Shown: positions 32,054 to 42,917 of the stretch, in pieces
Numbering within the stretch: the stretch's first letter is position 1
Layout: every line of letters starts with the position of its first letter
Assembly (NCBI GenBank): GCA_032622095.1
Contig: CP136066.1
Coordinates: 103,561,319 to 103,625,318 of the forward strand
From: Siphonodentalium dalli
Taxonomy: Eukaryota > Mollusca > Scaphopoda > Gadilida > Siphonodentaliidae
Reading direction: 5' to 3'
Length of the DNA stretch: 64,000 bases
Program-made: the position numbers and the translations under genes
Notes under the pieces: model-generated
Seen by the model: only the letters and a program-made list of their open reading frames with translations
Databases searched by the model: none
What the model was told of the DNA's origin: nothing

Positions 32054-32904
32054 AAGCGTAAGTATGAATGTGGGGCGATAATTGGTTATTACGTAATGTT
32101 GTTATAACAATGTCATCAAAGCAATTTCTATAATTGAGTGTCCTGGACGTATGCATGTTTTTGGCTAACTAATTATCGTGTGAATGACACAGTTTATCAA
32201 CCTTAATTGATACTAACTCGTTTGTTCAGACATTAAATCGATATGTTTTCTGAATAGCATATAACTGTGACCGGGGAAATAATATAATTCATTTGGTAAA
32301 GCAAAGGTGTGAAAGACACATTGTTACCACCAATGTCGCGTGTGATTGCGTGTACAGCGAATATGACAATTCATTCTGGAGGGTTGTAATTTCACATTAC
32401 AATTTTCGACCGTTAGGGATTGAACATAGTACATCTCAAAACTTCCAATAATTCACGATAATACACACCTGTCATATGGGATAGAGAGAGTGTAAAGAAT
32501 AAACGCTCTTTATTATTTATGTAAAAGTAATAGTGTCTATTTTCAGGTATGACAATTATATGAACTGCGTCCGATAAAACACTGGAATGTATGCATTCAT
32601 ATCGATGGTCACAATGTCCAATAAAAGCTATTTCTAAACATCGATTAATAATTTCATGAAAAATATTTGAACAAAAAAAAAATAACGAAAGATATTACAC
32701 GCAAATAATTTAACATTCGACATTTTAATATCGAGATTATCAGAAACCGAAAACTCGTTATAAATTTTTTATTTATACTTTTTTTTTGGAGAAATAATTT
32801 TGAGGGTTTTGAATTTTTTTCCTTTTTTGAAATTTTGGGGTTTTAAATTTTTTTGGGATTTTGAAATTTTTTGGAAAAAATAATTTTTGGAAAAAATAAT
32901 TTTT

Positions 32905-33058
32905 GGGTTTTTGATATTTTGGGAATATTTTAGTACAACCAATTTTAGACCCCAAAGATTCTATTTTTAGATGTGACGCGAACGAGACACCCACAACCAA
33001 TTTTAGACCCCAAAGATTCTATTTTTAGATGTGACGGTAAGGAGACCCCTATTCTTCT
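32905..33058 (-). repeat. Element terminus, right
   Basis: Reverse complement of 22805-22960, including the duplicated CTAAAAATAGAATC motif and the final CCCCTATTCTTCT. Confidence 0.85.
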
Positions 33059-33064
33059 AAGAGA
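33059..33064. repeat. Target-site duplication AAGAGA, right copy
   Basis: Immediately follows the right terminus; identical to 22799-22804. Confidence 0.75.
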
Positions 33065-33213
33065 ATAGATATAATTGATGCCAATTTTCCCCGTGCAAAT
33101 CAATGTTTTATAACGAAGCTAGTTTTCCCACAACCCACGCACATTTACTGTTACTATCGATGGTTTTAACTAATATCAATTTATTTTGGAACGAGAAAGT
33201 GAAACTTTATATA

Positions 33214-35488
33214 GGTCCGAATCGGCTTATCTGGTTTAGACTAGGTTTTATTCTAGACCAGGTTTTACTCTAGTTTAAACTAGGTTTAAGTAGGAGTATG
33301 GTTTTACTGTAGTAAAACTAGGTTTTATGGGAGTAAAACTGGGTTTTTAGTGTAGTTAAATCCAGTTTTGTGATAAACTCAGTTTTAGTTTGTGGAATTC
33401 GATCTCAAATAAAACTAGGTTTTATTGACGTGATAAAGTTATGGTAATATTACTAATTGTTTGTGGTGAATTGGCTATATAATCATCAGTATAAGCTTCT
33501 GTATATATGATTTATACGTACCATACGTCTCGTCTCGAAAATATACCTTTAAATATACTTTGAAAAAACATCAAAGTTAAACCACCCTACCCCAGGTTTT
33601 ACTAAAACCTAGTTTTGTGGGTTTAATTATTCGGTCGATATTTTTCGCCCAGTATTGATGTTATTTCTTCGCGTATATGGGAGTGTTTATTTTGAATTGG
33701 GGGAGGCGTTTATGCTTGAGCGTTTGTCACTCAATGTTCATGCAGGAGAGTCTTAGTGGAATTCGGGGAGGCGATGTCGGTATACTTATGAGATAAATTC
33801 TAACAAAATATGTGCCAGTGTGATGGATGATTTCTTGCTATATATGTTTGTTTGCAATTCGCTCGTTCGGATGTCGCTTTGCCGAGCATGGAGGGATCGG
33901 ACGGATCAGTTTGACACGTTAGACACGAACATGACTTTTGAAGCTGATTCCTTATTCACAAAAAGGTCTCTTGCGGTCAATTTGACGCATGGGTTGGTGG
34001 CCCGCCCAAATACCCATCAGAGACACCCCAGCCCTCACCCGGGGGAGGGTAACCACCACCCTGAGGTGGAATGGAGTATGGGCCATTTTGGAGAACTGTA
34101 AGGATTTCGGCCAATTTGATGGTATGGGTGGGTGGTCCGCCCCAAATAACCGATAGAAACACCCCACCCCTCACATCCGGGGGGGGGGGTGGGGTGAACA
34201 TGGGATATGGACAATTTTCGAGACCGGTAATGATTTCTGCCAATTTGACGGCATGGATGGATAGCCCGCTCAAATGTCCCATAGAAACAGCCCACCCCTC
34301 AACCCTGGGGGAACCACCCCAGGAGGTAAAAATGGGGTATTGACCATTTTCGAGAACGGTAAGGATTTTGGTCAATTTGACGTCAGGAGTGGGTAGCCCG
34401 CTCCAACTATACCCCCTAGAAGCAACCTCACCCGGGGGTACCAGTACCACCCCGAGGGGGGGAATGGGGTATGGACCATTTTCGAGAACGGTGGGTGGCA
34501 CACCCAAATGTCCCCCTAGAAACACCCCAACCCGCACCCGGTCCATACCCTATTTTCACCCGCTCGGGTAGAACCACCCGCGGTGAGGGTGGGGGTGTTT
34601 CTATGCACTATATTTGAGGGCGGGCCGCCCACCAATGCCGTCATATTGGCCGAAATCCTTACCGTTCTCGATAACGGTCCATACCCCATTCCGACACCCG
34701 GGTGAGGGTGGTGTGTTTCTATGGGGTATTTGGGGCGGGCCACCTACACATGCATGCCGTAATATTGACCGACAGAGGCATGTTTTTTTGCGAATAAGGC
34801 AAAAAATGATCTATAACCAATTTTCACCCATGAGGGTGGTACCCTCCAGGGATGAGGGTAGGGTGTTTCTAGGGGATATTTGGAGCGGGCCACACACCCT
34901 GTCGTCAAATTGGCAGAAATCCTTACCGTTCTCGAACATCGTCCGGATTTGAGGGGTGGGTGTTTATGGGGGTTATTTGAGGTACCCTTCCCCGGGGTGA
35001 GGGCTGGGGTGTTTCTATTCGGTATGTGGGCGTACCCCATTTCCACCTCCTCGGGTGGCACCCCCGGGTGAGGGGTGGGTGGGGGGGGGGGGGTTATGGT
35101 GTATTTTGATCATGTCCACCCACTCCTGCTGCCAAATTAAGTAGCCTAAATCCTTACCGTTCTCGAAAATGGTCCATACCCCAGTTCTTCCGGGGTGAGG
35201 GGTGATGTTTTTTGGGCGGGCCACCCATTCATGCCGTCAAATTCGCCGAAATCCTTCCCGTTCTCGAAAATGGTCCATACCCCATTTTCACCCGTCCGGA
35301 TGGTACCCCCGGGGATGGATGGTGGTGTTTCTATGGGGTATTTGTGGCGGGCCCCCACCCATGCCCTCAAGAGATATTTTTGAGTTCCGAAAGTCATGTT
35401 CGTCCATGATATTAGATAATATCTAACCGCTATACAACAGACCGTGCATTCGTCGTGATTTCTCAAAGCGCACGGGTTATTCGCCTGA
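33214..35488. mobile_element. GC-rich foldback element, copy 1
   Basis: Starts GGTCCGAATCGGC followed by about 200 bp of AAACTAGGTTTTA-type subterminal repeats, then unique DNA, then about 12 degenerate units of roughly 115-125 bp (phrase CCGTTCTCGAAAATGGTCC, with GGGTGG/CCACCC blocks). The unit direction flips near 34545, so the array is itself an inverted repeat. The far end (beyond 35488) lacks the matching terminus. 57914-60008 is an inverted copy. All ORFs over the array are Gly/Pro-rich shadows. Confidence 0.85.
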
Positions 35489-38400
35489 GTCGTTATTTGG
35501 TGAGAGAATCTGGATTCAGATTACGGATTAGTCCCCGTACGACGTAGTTTGGTAAACGAACAGACCCGAATCAGTAAACGAACAGACCGTAATCGTAATT
35601 AATCGTTATTTCGTCGTAATCCAGATACAGATTCTGATACCGATTACGGACTCAAACGTTCGTAATGTAAACAAACCGAGATTTCGCCACCTCGGAGTTT
35701 AAAAACACAATAAAACATAAGAATCCGTCCCTTGTGTACAAATTATTGCAGAATATAAACGATCAATATCAAAGAATTTTAAATGCGGAGACAAATTTGT
35801 TTTATCGAGTGTAAACTGGGAGAATATAACTGAAATTAGCCAAATAATAATGTTATTGATAGTAACGCGGGGGGGGGGGGCACTTCGGTTGATGGCGAAG
35901 CAAATCATTGTCGATTTCATTGTCACTTTCAAATGTCCATTTCACAATTCCATCCATAAAATACCACCGAACGCTTGTCGATTTCATGTTCGGCGGATAC
36001 GTGGCCAGTGACCGAATTCACGTGAACCTTCATGGATATGTCTTCTGCTTTGTTCGTTATTATAATGTTTCTTCTTATTCAAGAAATAGTAGGATTATAT
36101 GATATCGATGGATTATCGATGGAGTATCAGATACACGTATGTACTATCTAGTCTTATAGCAATTTCATATTTAAAATGTATAGTGCAGAAACACAGGCAT
36201 TTATTTGGCCAACGTGCTGTACATCAGTTGGAAAATAAAGCTTTGCTCATGAAACTAATGTTGTGGTCTTGTGATCGCACGTGAACTGCATCTCCCAATC
36301 GCACAAACATAAATATAAAGCTTATTCTATGATCCCATGACTATATAGTGGAAATGTCAGTCAATTTATTGATTGAGTACCCACACGTACAAGTTCTACG
36401 GACGTGGCTAGAGGTTTCCTCAAATTTCCGGCCAACTTCACCCCCCTCTTGAACCAAACATCAATATCACAGGTTCGCAGAATTCCATTTGCACCCCCTT
36501 GGAAATATCCAACCTGACACACACTAAGATGGGAAATTACTGGTTGAAAAATTCAAACAATGAGAACAATTCCAACCTATATATGGTGTCAAATTAATGT
36601 TCAACTAATGTTGTGTCATGCATGAAATTTCCAACTGCTGGAAATGTACCAAAGTTTAGTTTAAACATATTTATTTCAAATATTTGTCAAATTTAGATAA
36701 CACATGATATATAACGCACATTTGTTTATACAGACAATGGGATCGGAGGACAAGTGCTGGCTCACTTAAGGGTACCCCTCTCCTATATGTTATTACACTG
36801 AAAAAATAAATAATTAGTAATGGCAAAGCAATATGACTACCAAAACAAGTTGAACATATATACAGATCACCGGTCACCCCATCCCCAGAGTAAGTCATAA
36901 GTTTGTATATGTATTTATTTAAAATCGGGTTTGTTTGTTGCGTTTGCTGGCTTGTACGTATCATTATTTGGAACAGTTAGTCAAAAGAATCCTGATTTGC
37001 CTCTCGTATGAATGACTGAACAGCTAAGAAAATTGTACCAATGTTCGGGGGGGGGGGGCGTTCGAGACACCCCAACAAACCCTTGTCGCCACGTCCCTGT
37101 ACAATGATTGCCCTCATCAATAAACATACTTCAACTAATATCAATTTATTTAGGAACGAGTCAGTGAGACTCTTAGTTCCCTGACTTTACACATACAAGT
37201 CTGTTACCGTATGCCATCATTTTTTCCACTGTTGGCTTATATTCTAAAGGTTTCTTATATCAAAATGCCTTGTGTGGATACTTTATCACGTTTTCGTTAA
37301 ATAGGTCTGTATAGTATAGGTCTAGACCATTGGCAGCTACTTTCAACAACTTCCATTCCCTGTATATCAAATTTCTTGTATGGATAGTTCGCATTTGTGG
37401 TAACTCTGATCTAAGCCTTTAAAGCGTGTGTATTACTCTATTGGGGGTAAAAAGGGTCATAATTATAACATAATATTCCAATTCTTAATATAATAATTTA
37501 ATTTAAATTTAACATTTAAATTTTATCTTGCTATGTTATTCTTATGAAATTTATTTTTTAAAGGTATAATTCAAAATTTTAATTGTCATTTTGCTATACA
37601 GTTAACTTTTTTTATTAATTTATGATAACTCAATATTCAAATTTTTATTATGCTATTTTATTCTTAAAGTATAAATCGTGGTTTGTAAAGTTCTAACGAC
37701 ACGCACTTTTTAGCAATCAAAATAATACATCTAACCCAAAATAGGACAAAAGAGCTAGAAAGTAACATTTAATAAGCACCACTGAGAATCAACAATAATC
37801 AAACAAGAAATTACACATGGAAATCTAAATTTAAAAATAAAAAAGGAAATAAGAATTTAAAAGTTATCCAAGACTTTGACCATTTTTAAGTGTGTCTAAT
37901 TTTAGTCCAAGATTTCTTCGACGTAAACCATCTAGTGAAATTGGTTGCGATAATGATGTTTTACGTCGAAGCCCCGCGTATATGTCTCTCTATATTGGGG
38001 TTTAATAGCGTTGATGAGCCGCTCGCCTAAACTCAGCAATAAGTCTAACAGTATGTCACAATTGTGACAGTAAACCGGTTTATTCCATATAAAATAATAT
38101 ATTTGTTCTGAACTCCACAGTAGTTGTTACTGAATGTAATGTGAAAAAATATATGTTATTACATTATTTAAATAAATACTCATTTGGTCTCGCGAAGTGA
38201 CGTTGTGAATTAAATGAAAACAACGCGAGTTTACTCGTAGCTATGCAAAACATTATATGCGCAAATTAACATGAAAGTTTATAATTATAATACATCGTCA
38301 TAACCGTGTATAAGATGTCACTATTTCCGATGTATTCTTGCACCATGTATTAATTTGTAGGGTAAAGTGACAAAAAATCCCGCCACTGGATGTGGGCGTA

Positions 38401-38570
38401 AAGTTTGCTGTTGGAAGATATATACACGGGGCTTTGACATAAAACAGCATTATCACAACCATTTCGCTAGCTGGTTTATGTAGAAGGCAACTTGGACCAG
38501 TCTCAGTTTTGTTAATTATGACGAGAGGTGGCACCGAGATTGTCGGCACTCTAAACTAAATATTGTTTTT
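35489..38570. other. Intergenic, no gene recognised
   Basis: Contains a G run at 35870-35880, related 'attacgga(t/c)t' phrases at 35515-35660, a G run at about 37049, and a short direct repeat (37132-37172, AACTAATATCAATTTATTT) matching the sequence just left of the foldback element (33168-33210). 37480-37900 is extremely AT-rich. Confidence 0.4.
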
Positions 38571-38613
38571 GTATTTTCAGACATTCGTCTAGAATTTCCG
38601 GACATATGAAGGT
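38571..38613 (+). promoter_or_regulatory. Splice-like microexon boundary (uncertain)
   Basis: TTTGTATTTTCAG|ACATTC...ATGAAG|GTGAGT gives a good acceptor and donor around a 31-nt segment with an in-frame ATG. It could be a fossil or real microexon, but no adjoining exon is identifiable. Confidence 0.25.
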
Positions 38614-38759
38614 GAGTTTTAACCTCGCTTTGGTTACCAATTTGTTGTGGCTGTTTTCCAAATATCTAAGTTGGTTATTTCCTTCGAGCAGTGTTTGGCT
38701 TAATTTCGTGTTACTTGGGATGGACATACAGTTAGATATATTAGTCAGTTTGTCGGCTG

Positions 38760-39340
38760 CTCCAGTTTGTCGGCTGTGGTTCCAGTCATACATGTATGTC
38801 CCGCTTTGCGTCATACTTACATCCGACATCGAAGTCAGATACGACACCTTTCACGGACACTGTTCGTAAAGCTCTGGGATTAGACAACACTGGTGTGATC
38901 GTTCCTTGTTTCGGAGTGTCAGGTTTATGTGTTCGAAGCATTACTCGCCACATTTAAAGTAGAATTGGTGGTTATCGGCAGCATATTTTGCTCATCATGT
39001 GTGGAGGCAATGATCTGGCAAATGATTCTGCTCTGGATGTTTTCGTTCCTTGGTCTCTTTGGTCAGTTATTTGGAGGGTCTCCATTCTTGTCAGTTGCGA
39101 CGGATTTTTGTCTTGGAAGTATTGTGTCGGCAACATGTACGTTTTCCTGAAAAAGTAAACACTGGACCCTGTGGCTGCTCACAATGCCAAGGCCGTGGAA
39201 CTCAATGTGGCAACCTGTTGAGTGCCCATTACAGGCTGGCTGGGTATTGGCCTTTGAGGAGACTAAATGACAAGGTCCATCTGGACACTACAGGTAACAC
39301 ACGGCTTAAGAGGAATGTGAACAAAGCAATTGTGTGAGCC
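38760..39340 (+). pseudogene. SGNH hydrolase-like gene remnant (retroelement-associated type)
   Basis: Frames joined across shifts show the order typical of SGNH/GDSL-like domains in invertebrate retroelements: a HSF-like start (SSHTCMSRFASYLH), ALGLDNTGVIVPCFGVSGL (Gly block), HILLIMCGGNDLAND (the GGND block), and near the end LNDKVHLDTTGNTRL followed by a helix (compare the D-x-VHL catalytic block). These are spread over different frames with stops, so the gene is broken. Tyrosine-recombinase retrotransposons of the Ngaro group can carry such a hydrolase, and a DIRS-like element lies about 3.6 kb downstream. A link between the two is possible but unproven. Confidence 0.6.
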
Positions 39341-40700
39341 TTTCGGGCGTCTGGTTTTGGCGTCTAAGTAGTGAAATTGTTGATGGGTCAGGTTTCTGCT
39401 TGTTTTGTGTGGAGTGTTTTGGTTTTAATGCCGAACTATTTCTTTTTATCGGTTATCTTACTCGTATTTAAATTCGCGCAGTACTATTTTTCGCGCATCG
39501 ATGGGTGCGCGAATTTAAAACTGAGCGAAAAATAGTACGATTCCTGAGTTTTATACCAAATCACAGAGGAAATCAGCGATATTGCGTTACATGTACATAC
39601 ATTGCAGACAGTTTGACTAAGTATATAGACCATTATATTGACATGCGGACATGCATTTCAACACCATTATTCATATGCAAATAATGCTAAAGTCTTAGAT
39701 ATTGCAATATTTGTTCAAATATTCCCGTACGAATGGACACGAATGCATGTCTCCGTATCCACACCATGCATGGAGTGACAGCGTATATAGTCATGTCGTC
39801 TCAGTTAAATATGTCAACCCAGCTATTTGAAACAATCGCAGCCACAGCCACATATTTTCTCTCAAGTCAGCCACGTCTATACGCGATTGTCTTGCGTGTA
39901 CTTCTTTGAAGTTCATTTCATTGATGTCTATGTCAAAATGATTACCCACCTATCGTCTCAACAACATATTGATGCAGTTACAATTTACTCGATGTTAATT
40001 GCCGTCGTGGTGGTCTTTTAATATGCACAGGTACCATCAGGAACGATTAAGGACTCAAATTATCACCAGATACAAATCTTTTACGAAAATATTTTTGTCA
40101 GTTTTGAATTCGCGCAGCACGGTGCGCGAATTCAAAATGCGCGAATTTAAAACTGGGCGAAAAATAGTACTGCGCGAATTTAAGTACGAGTAAGGTAGTA
40201 GCAAACACATCTCCTCCATCATGCCTCCTCTCTGCAATACAGGGTTAATTTCTTTATGTAGTCAGGGTTAGTTGGTATACCATAGATGTGACATGGCTGT
40301 GTTTGCTGTTGTTGAAATATCAGGTTTCTGCTTCTGTGTCTTGTTCTTTGTTTGCTGGCAAACTATTTCTTTGGATCGGTTTAGTAGCAAATACATCTCC
40401 TCCAGCCCAGCTCCTCTCAGCAATACATGGTTAATTAGTTTTTGTAGTCAGGCTGGTGGGGTTAATTGGTATCCGTAGATATGACATGGCTGTGCTTGCT
40501 GCTCTAGCTTTTCATAAACTGTTGATGGTTCCGAAGCTTTTGTCTGGTTTTTCGGCATTTGGTGGCAATTTTATATTTTGGTTCTTTATGTTGCTCATTA
40601 TCCTGAGCTGATTATTGCTGTCATGTCCATGTATCAAACGCATCTCCTTACAACCATCTGCGCTCTGATTCACAGGGGTTTTCAATGTGCCTTACATGGG
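39341..40700 (+). repeat. Degenerate ~200-bp tandem repeats downstream of the SGNH remnant
   Basis: Phrases 'tcaggtttctgctt', 'aactatttctttnnatcggtt', 'agcaaa(c/t)acatctcctcca' and 'gacatggctgtg(t/c)ttgctg' recur at about 39390-40290 (interrupted by the MITE), 40300-40500 and 40480-40700. Confidence 0.6.
39456..40195. mobile_element. TA-flanked MITE (Tc1/mariner-like), 740 bp
   Basis: TIRs (T/C)CTTACTCGTA(T/C)TTAAATTCGCGC...CGAGTAAGG with TA on both sides. An uninterrupted paralogous site exists at about 40360-40395 (TATTTCTTTGGATCGGTTTAGTAGCAAA), so the insertion point and the TA duplication can be read directly. The internal CGCGAATTTAAAAC(T/C)G(A/G)GCG phrases repeat the TIR. No transposase. 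Confidence 0.85.
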
Positions 40701-41255
40701 GCTGTGATGGGTTAGAGCTCTCTGTCAATATTGTGTTTGATGCTTAAGCCTTTCAGTGGTCCAATATATCCATGGTGTCATCTGTCTGGTTGCTTCGGGA
40801 TCATTCGCGGCCTGTGAAAGTCGGTCGCAAATAAACATCTTAATGCTCACAACCATACATGTATACGATAATTATATCCATTTTGAGGGTCAATATTTTT
40901 ATTTCCAGTACCATCAGAATCGTGTTGAATTAAATTAAATTTATTTCCTGTTTATTAACATTCTTTTCCATGTATTATATGTCTATATGCCCATATTTCA
41001 CAAACATGTGATGAGTATCCACCATTATGTCTTGGCTTCAATAGTTGTCATAACGCTTAGCATTTTACACATTTTACTGTGAGGATCGCCATTCATTTCA
41101 ATTCACTCGGGCACACGCTCCCACAGTGGATTCAAATTTAATGTCTTTTAAAACTTGTTTCCGGAGTTACACGCAGCTGGCTACAATTCACTGACTTCAG
41201 TCCGCTTTATTGTTTCCATTTGTCTCATTATATTTTGGCTCCAACAGAACTCTTT
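40701..41255. other. No feature recognised
   Basis: No coding signal or element boundary seen. Confidence 0.4.
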
Positions 41256-41368
41256 GGCCGGATTCGTCATCTCAGGTTTAAACCTGGTTTACGTAAAACC
41301 TCTAGGTTTAAACCGCCGTGAGTCAGCAAAATCCGTGGTTTAAACCCGAGACCGCAGGTCTAACTGAC

Positions 41369-41698
41369 GCATTCGTCATCTCTGGTTTAAACCTGGTCCA
41401 GCCAAACCAGTGGTTTAGCAGTAGTGTCTCTGTATCGTCGAGATAATTAATCGTACTTTCCTAATTCGGACCGCCTCGTTTTATTGATTGCGAAAATCAA
41501 TATTAACGACAGCGAGCATATTTTGATTGGAAATTTATAAGCGAGAAGCACTTACACATATAAAGCGTGTGGGGATACGATTATGTCAATTTCGATATTT
41601 GTTTGCGTTTTATAAGCTTAAACCGGCAACTAAATCATCTAATTCGGCGGTCCAGCTAAACCAGCTTTACCGAGGCTAAACTTGAGATGACGAATCCG
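41369..41698. mobile_element. Nested ~330-bp MITE of the same TIR family
   Basis: GCATTCGTCATCTCTGG...GGTCCAGCCAAACC on the left and GGTCCAGCTAAACC...GAGATGACGAATCCG on the right. It sits inside 41256-42907. Confidence 0.75.
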
Positions 41699-42119
41699 TC
41701 TTTTCTTCATCGCGGTTCAGAATTGTCAAGCAATCAGTCCAAGGGTGGAGCCATAAATAATCTCGAGTGAGGGCGTGTCTAAGTGGCGACTGCCGACTGG
41801 TGTTATCATGTCACAGTTGATTCATTCGCACGCAAGCTTTACTCAGATATGGACATGTTCCTTCAATTTGATTTTTACAACTATCTTGTGTTTTTTTTTG
41901 GCTTATGGCAATCACAATACTGGTGTTTTCTACGAATTCATTTGAAGGATTCAACGTTTTAATTTTTAATTTTGACACCAAAACGATGCTACTGCATGAC
42001 CATGCAGATATGCTATACACAAAGTTTGCAATCCTAAATTATATTGTTATATGAGTCAAGTTTGATAACTTATTTTTATGTAGATCATACCACAAAGCTC
42101 TACTCTGGTTACGCACATA

Positions 42120-42240
42120 AATTCCCATAATATTCCACCAGTTCAAAACCTGGGACTTTTTGATTTTCTGCGTGACCGGAAATTTATGATATTGAAAAAA
42201 AGCAACGCATGTAATAAATTTCTTTATTGGAGGGACCTGT
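42120..42240 (+). repeat. Relative of the 4040-4150 repeat
   Basis: 'attccaccagttcaaaacctgggactttttga' and 'gcaacgcatgtaataaatttctt' parallel 4053-4140. Confidence 0.5.
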
Positions 42241-42917
42241 GGCCCCTTTGTGCGATAAGGGCCTGCGACACCTTCGCGCATTTTGATCATTTGAACATTT
42301 TAATTAAAAAAATAATAATTAATTTAAAACAAACAGATATTAATTTAAATTTTGTTTCTTGTTAGATTCAACTCCTTACTCAATTTAACAACACAATTTT
42401 TAGGGGTATGGGATAAGTTGCGAACAGACAAACGGACATTCAGATAGACAGCTCCTATACCATTTAATATATACAGATATACATGTAAATTCACCAACTT
42501 TTGTCTTTGCGGATAAAGCGTCTTGCAAAAAATCTATCGCAAACAAAGTGATGAACAGCGCGTGAAACTCGTGTTGAGAGACATGCCCTTTGTGCCAGAT
42601 TGATTTAAACCCACAATGAGATCGGATTAATGGTCCATGAGCGATACTTGTTTCTCAATGAATAAACCCATTGAGCGTGCACGCGTTCGCGATAATTTAT
42701 GTGAATAACCATTATATCGGCCTGTCTTTTGGTCCAATTGGCAAGAGGGTAGTTTGACTGCATGCCCATATCACCGAATCGAGTTGTCAATTAGCTGGCA
42801 ACTGAAGGACAAAAACGCCCCCTTAGACCCGGTTTGGCTGGACCGCCAATGTAGGTTTAAACCAGGTTTAATCTCGGAGGTTTAAACCGGAGATGACGAA
42901 TCCGGCCTTTCGCTCGC

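Larger units (their letters stand above)
22805..33058. mobile_element. Palindromic Polinton/Maverick-like (adintovirus-like) element
   Basis: The left half (22805 to about 27900) is repeated as its reverse complement from about 27970 to 33058. Ends are 5'-AGAAGAATAGGGGTCTCC and its complement, flanked by AAGAGA on both sides. Each arm contains, from end to centre: a terminal 54-bp tandem repeat, AT-rich DNA, two ~204-bp direct repeats, 92-bp tandem repeats, a GAGCAAAT minisatellite, a three-ORF cassette, a second copy of the terminal motif, a TTTGAAA-type simple repeat, and the GC-rich centre. The 6-bp duplication and AG/CT ends fit Polintons. The ORFs resemble small accessory proteins of Polinton/adintovirus-like elements as I remember them. 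No integrase, PolB or capsid gene is present, so mobilisation would need help in trans. The arms differ by several substitutions and indels. Confidence 0.75.
41256..42907. mobile_element. TIR element with GGTTTAAACC subterminal repeats
   Basis: GGCCGGATTCGTCATCTC at the left and GAGATGACGAATCCGGCC at the right, both followed inward by GGTTTAAACC-type repeats, flanked by TTT on each side (possible 3-bp duplication). Superfamily not assigned; the GG start and 3-bp duplication would fit PIF/Harbinger. It contains a nested smaller relative and no transposase. The TIR resembles that of the 57677-60008 foldback element (GGTCCGAATCGGCATCTC). Confidence 0.75.

Noticed and set aside
22805-33058. The palindrome as a pure assembly or read artefact
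   Set aside because: Distinct flanks on both sides, a 6-bp duplication exactly at both ends, and several arm-specific substitutions argue for a real insertion. Spanning reads would settle it.
33820-35466. Many overlapping Gly/Pro/Ser-rich ORFs on both strands
   Set aside because: All fall on the ~120-bp GC-rich unit array of the foldback element; the same shadows recur at 57976-59259.
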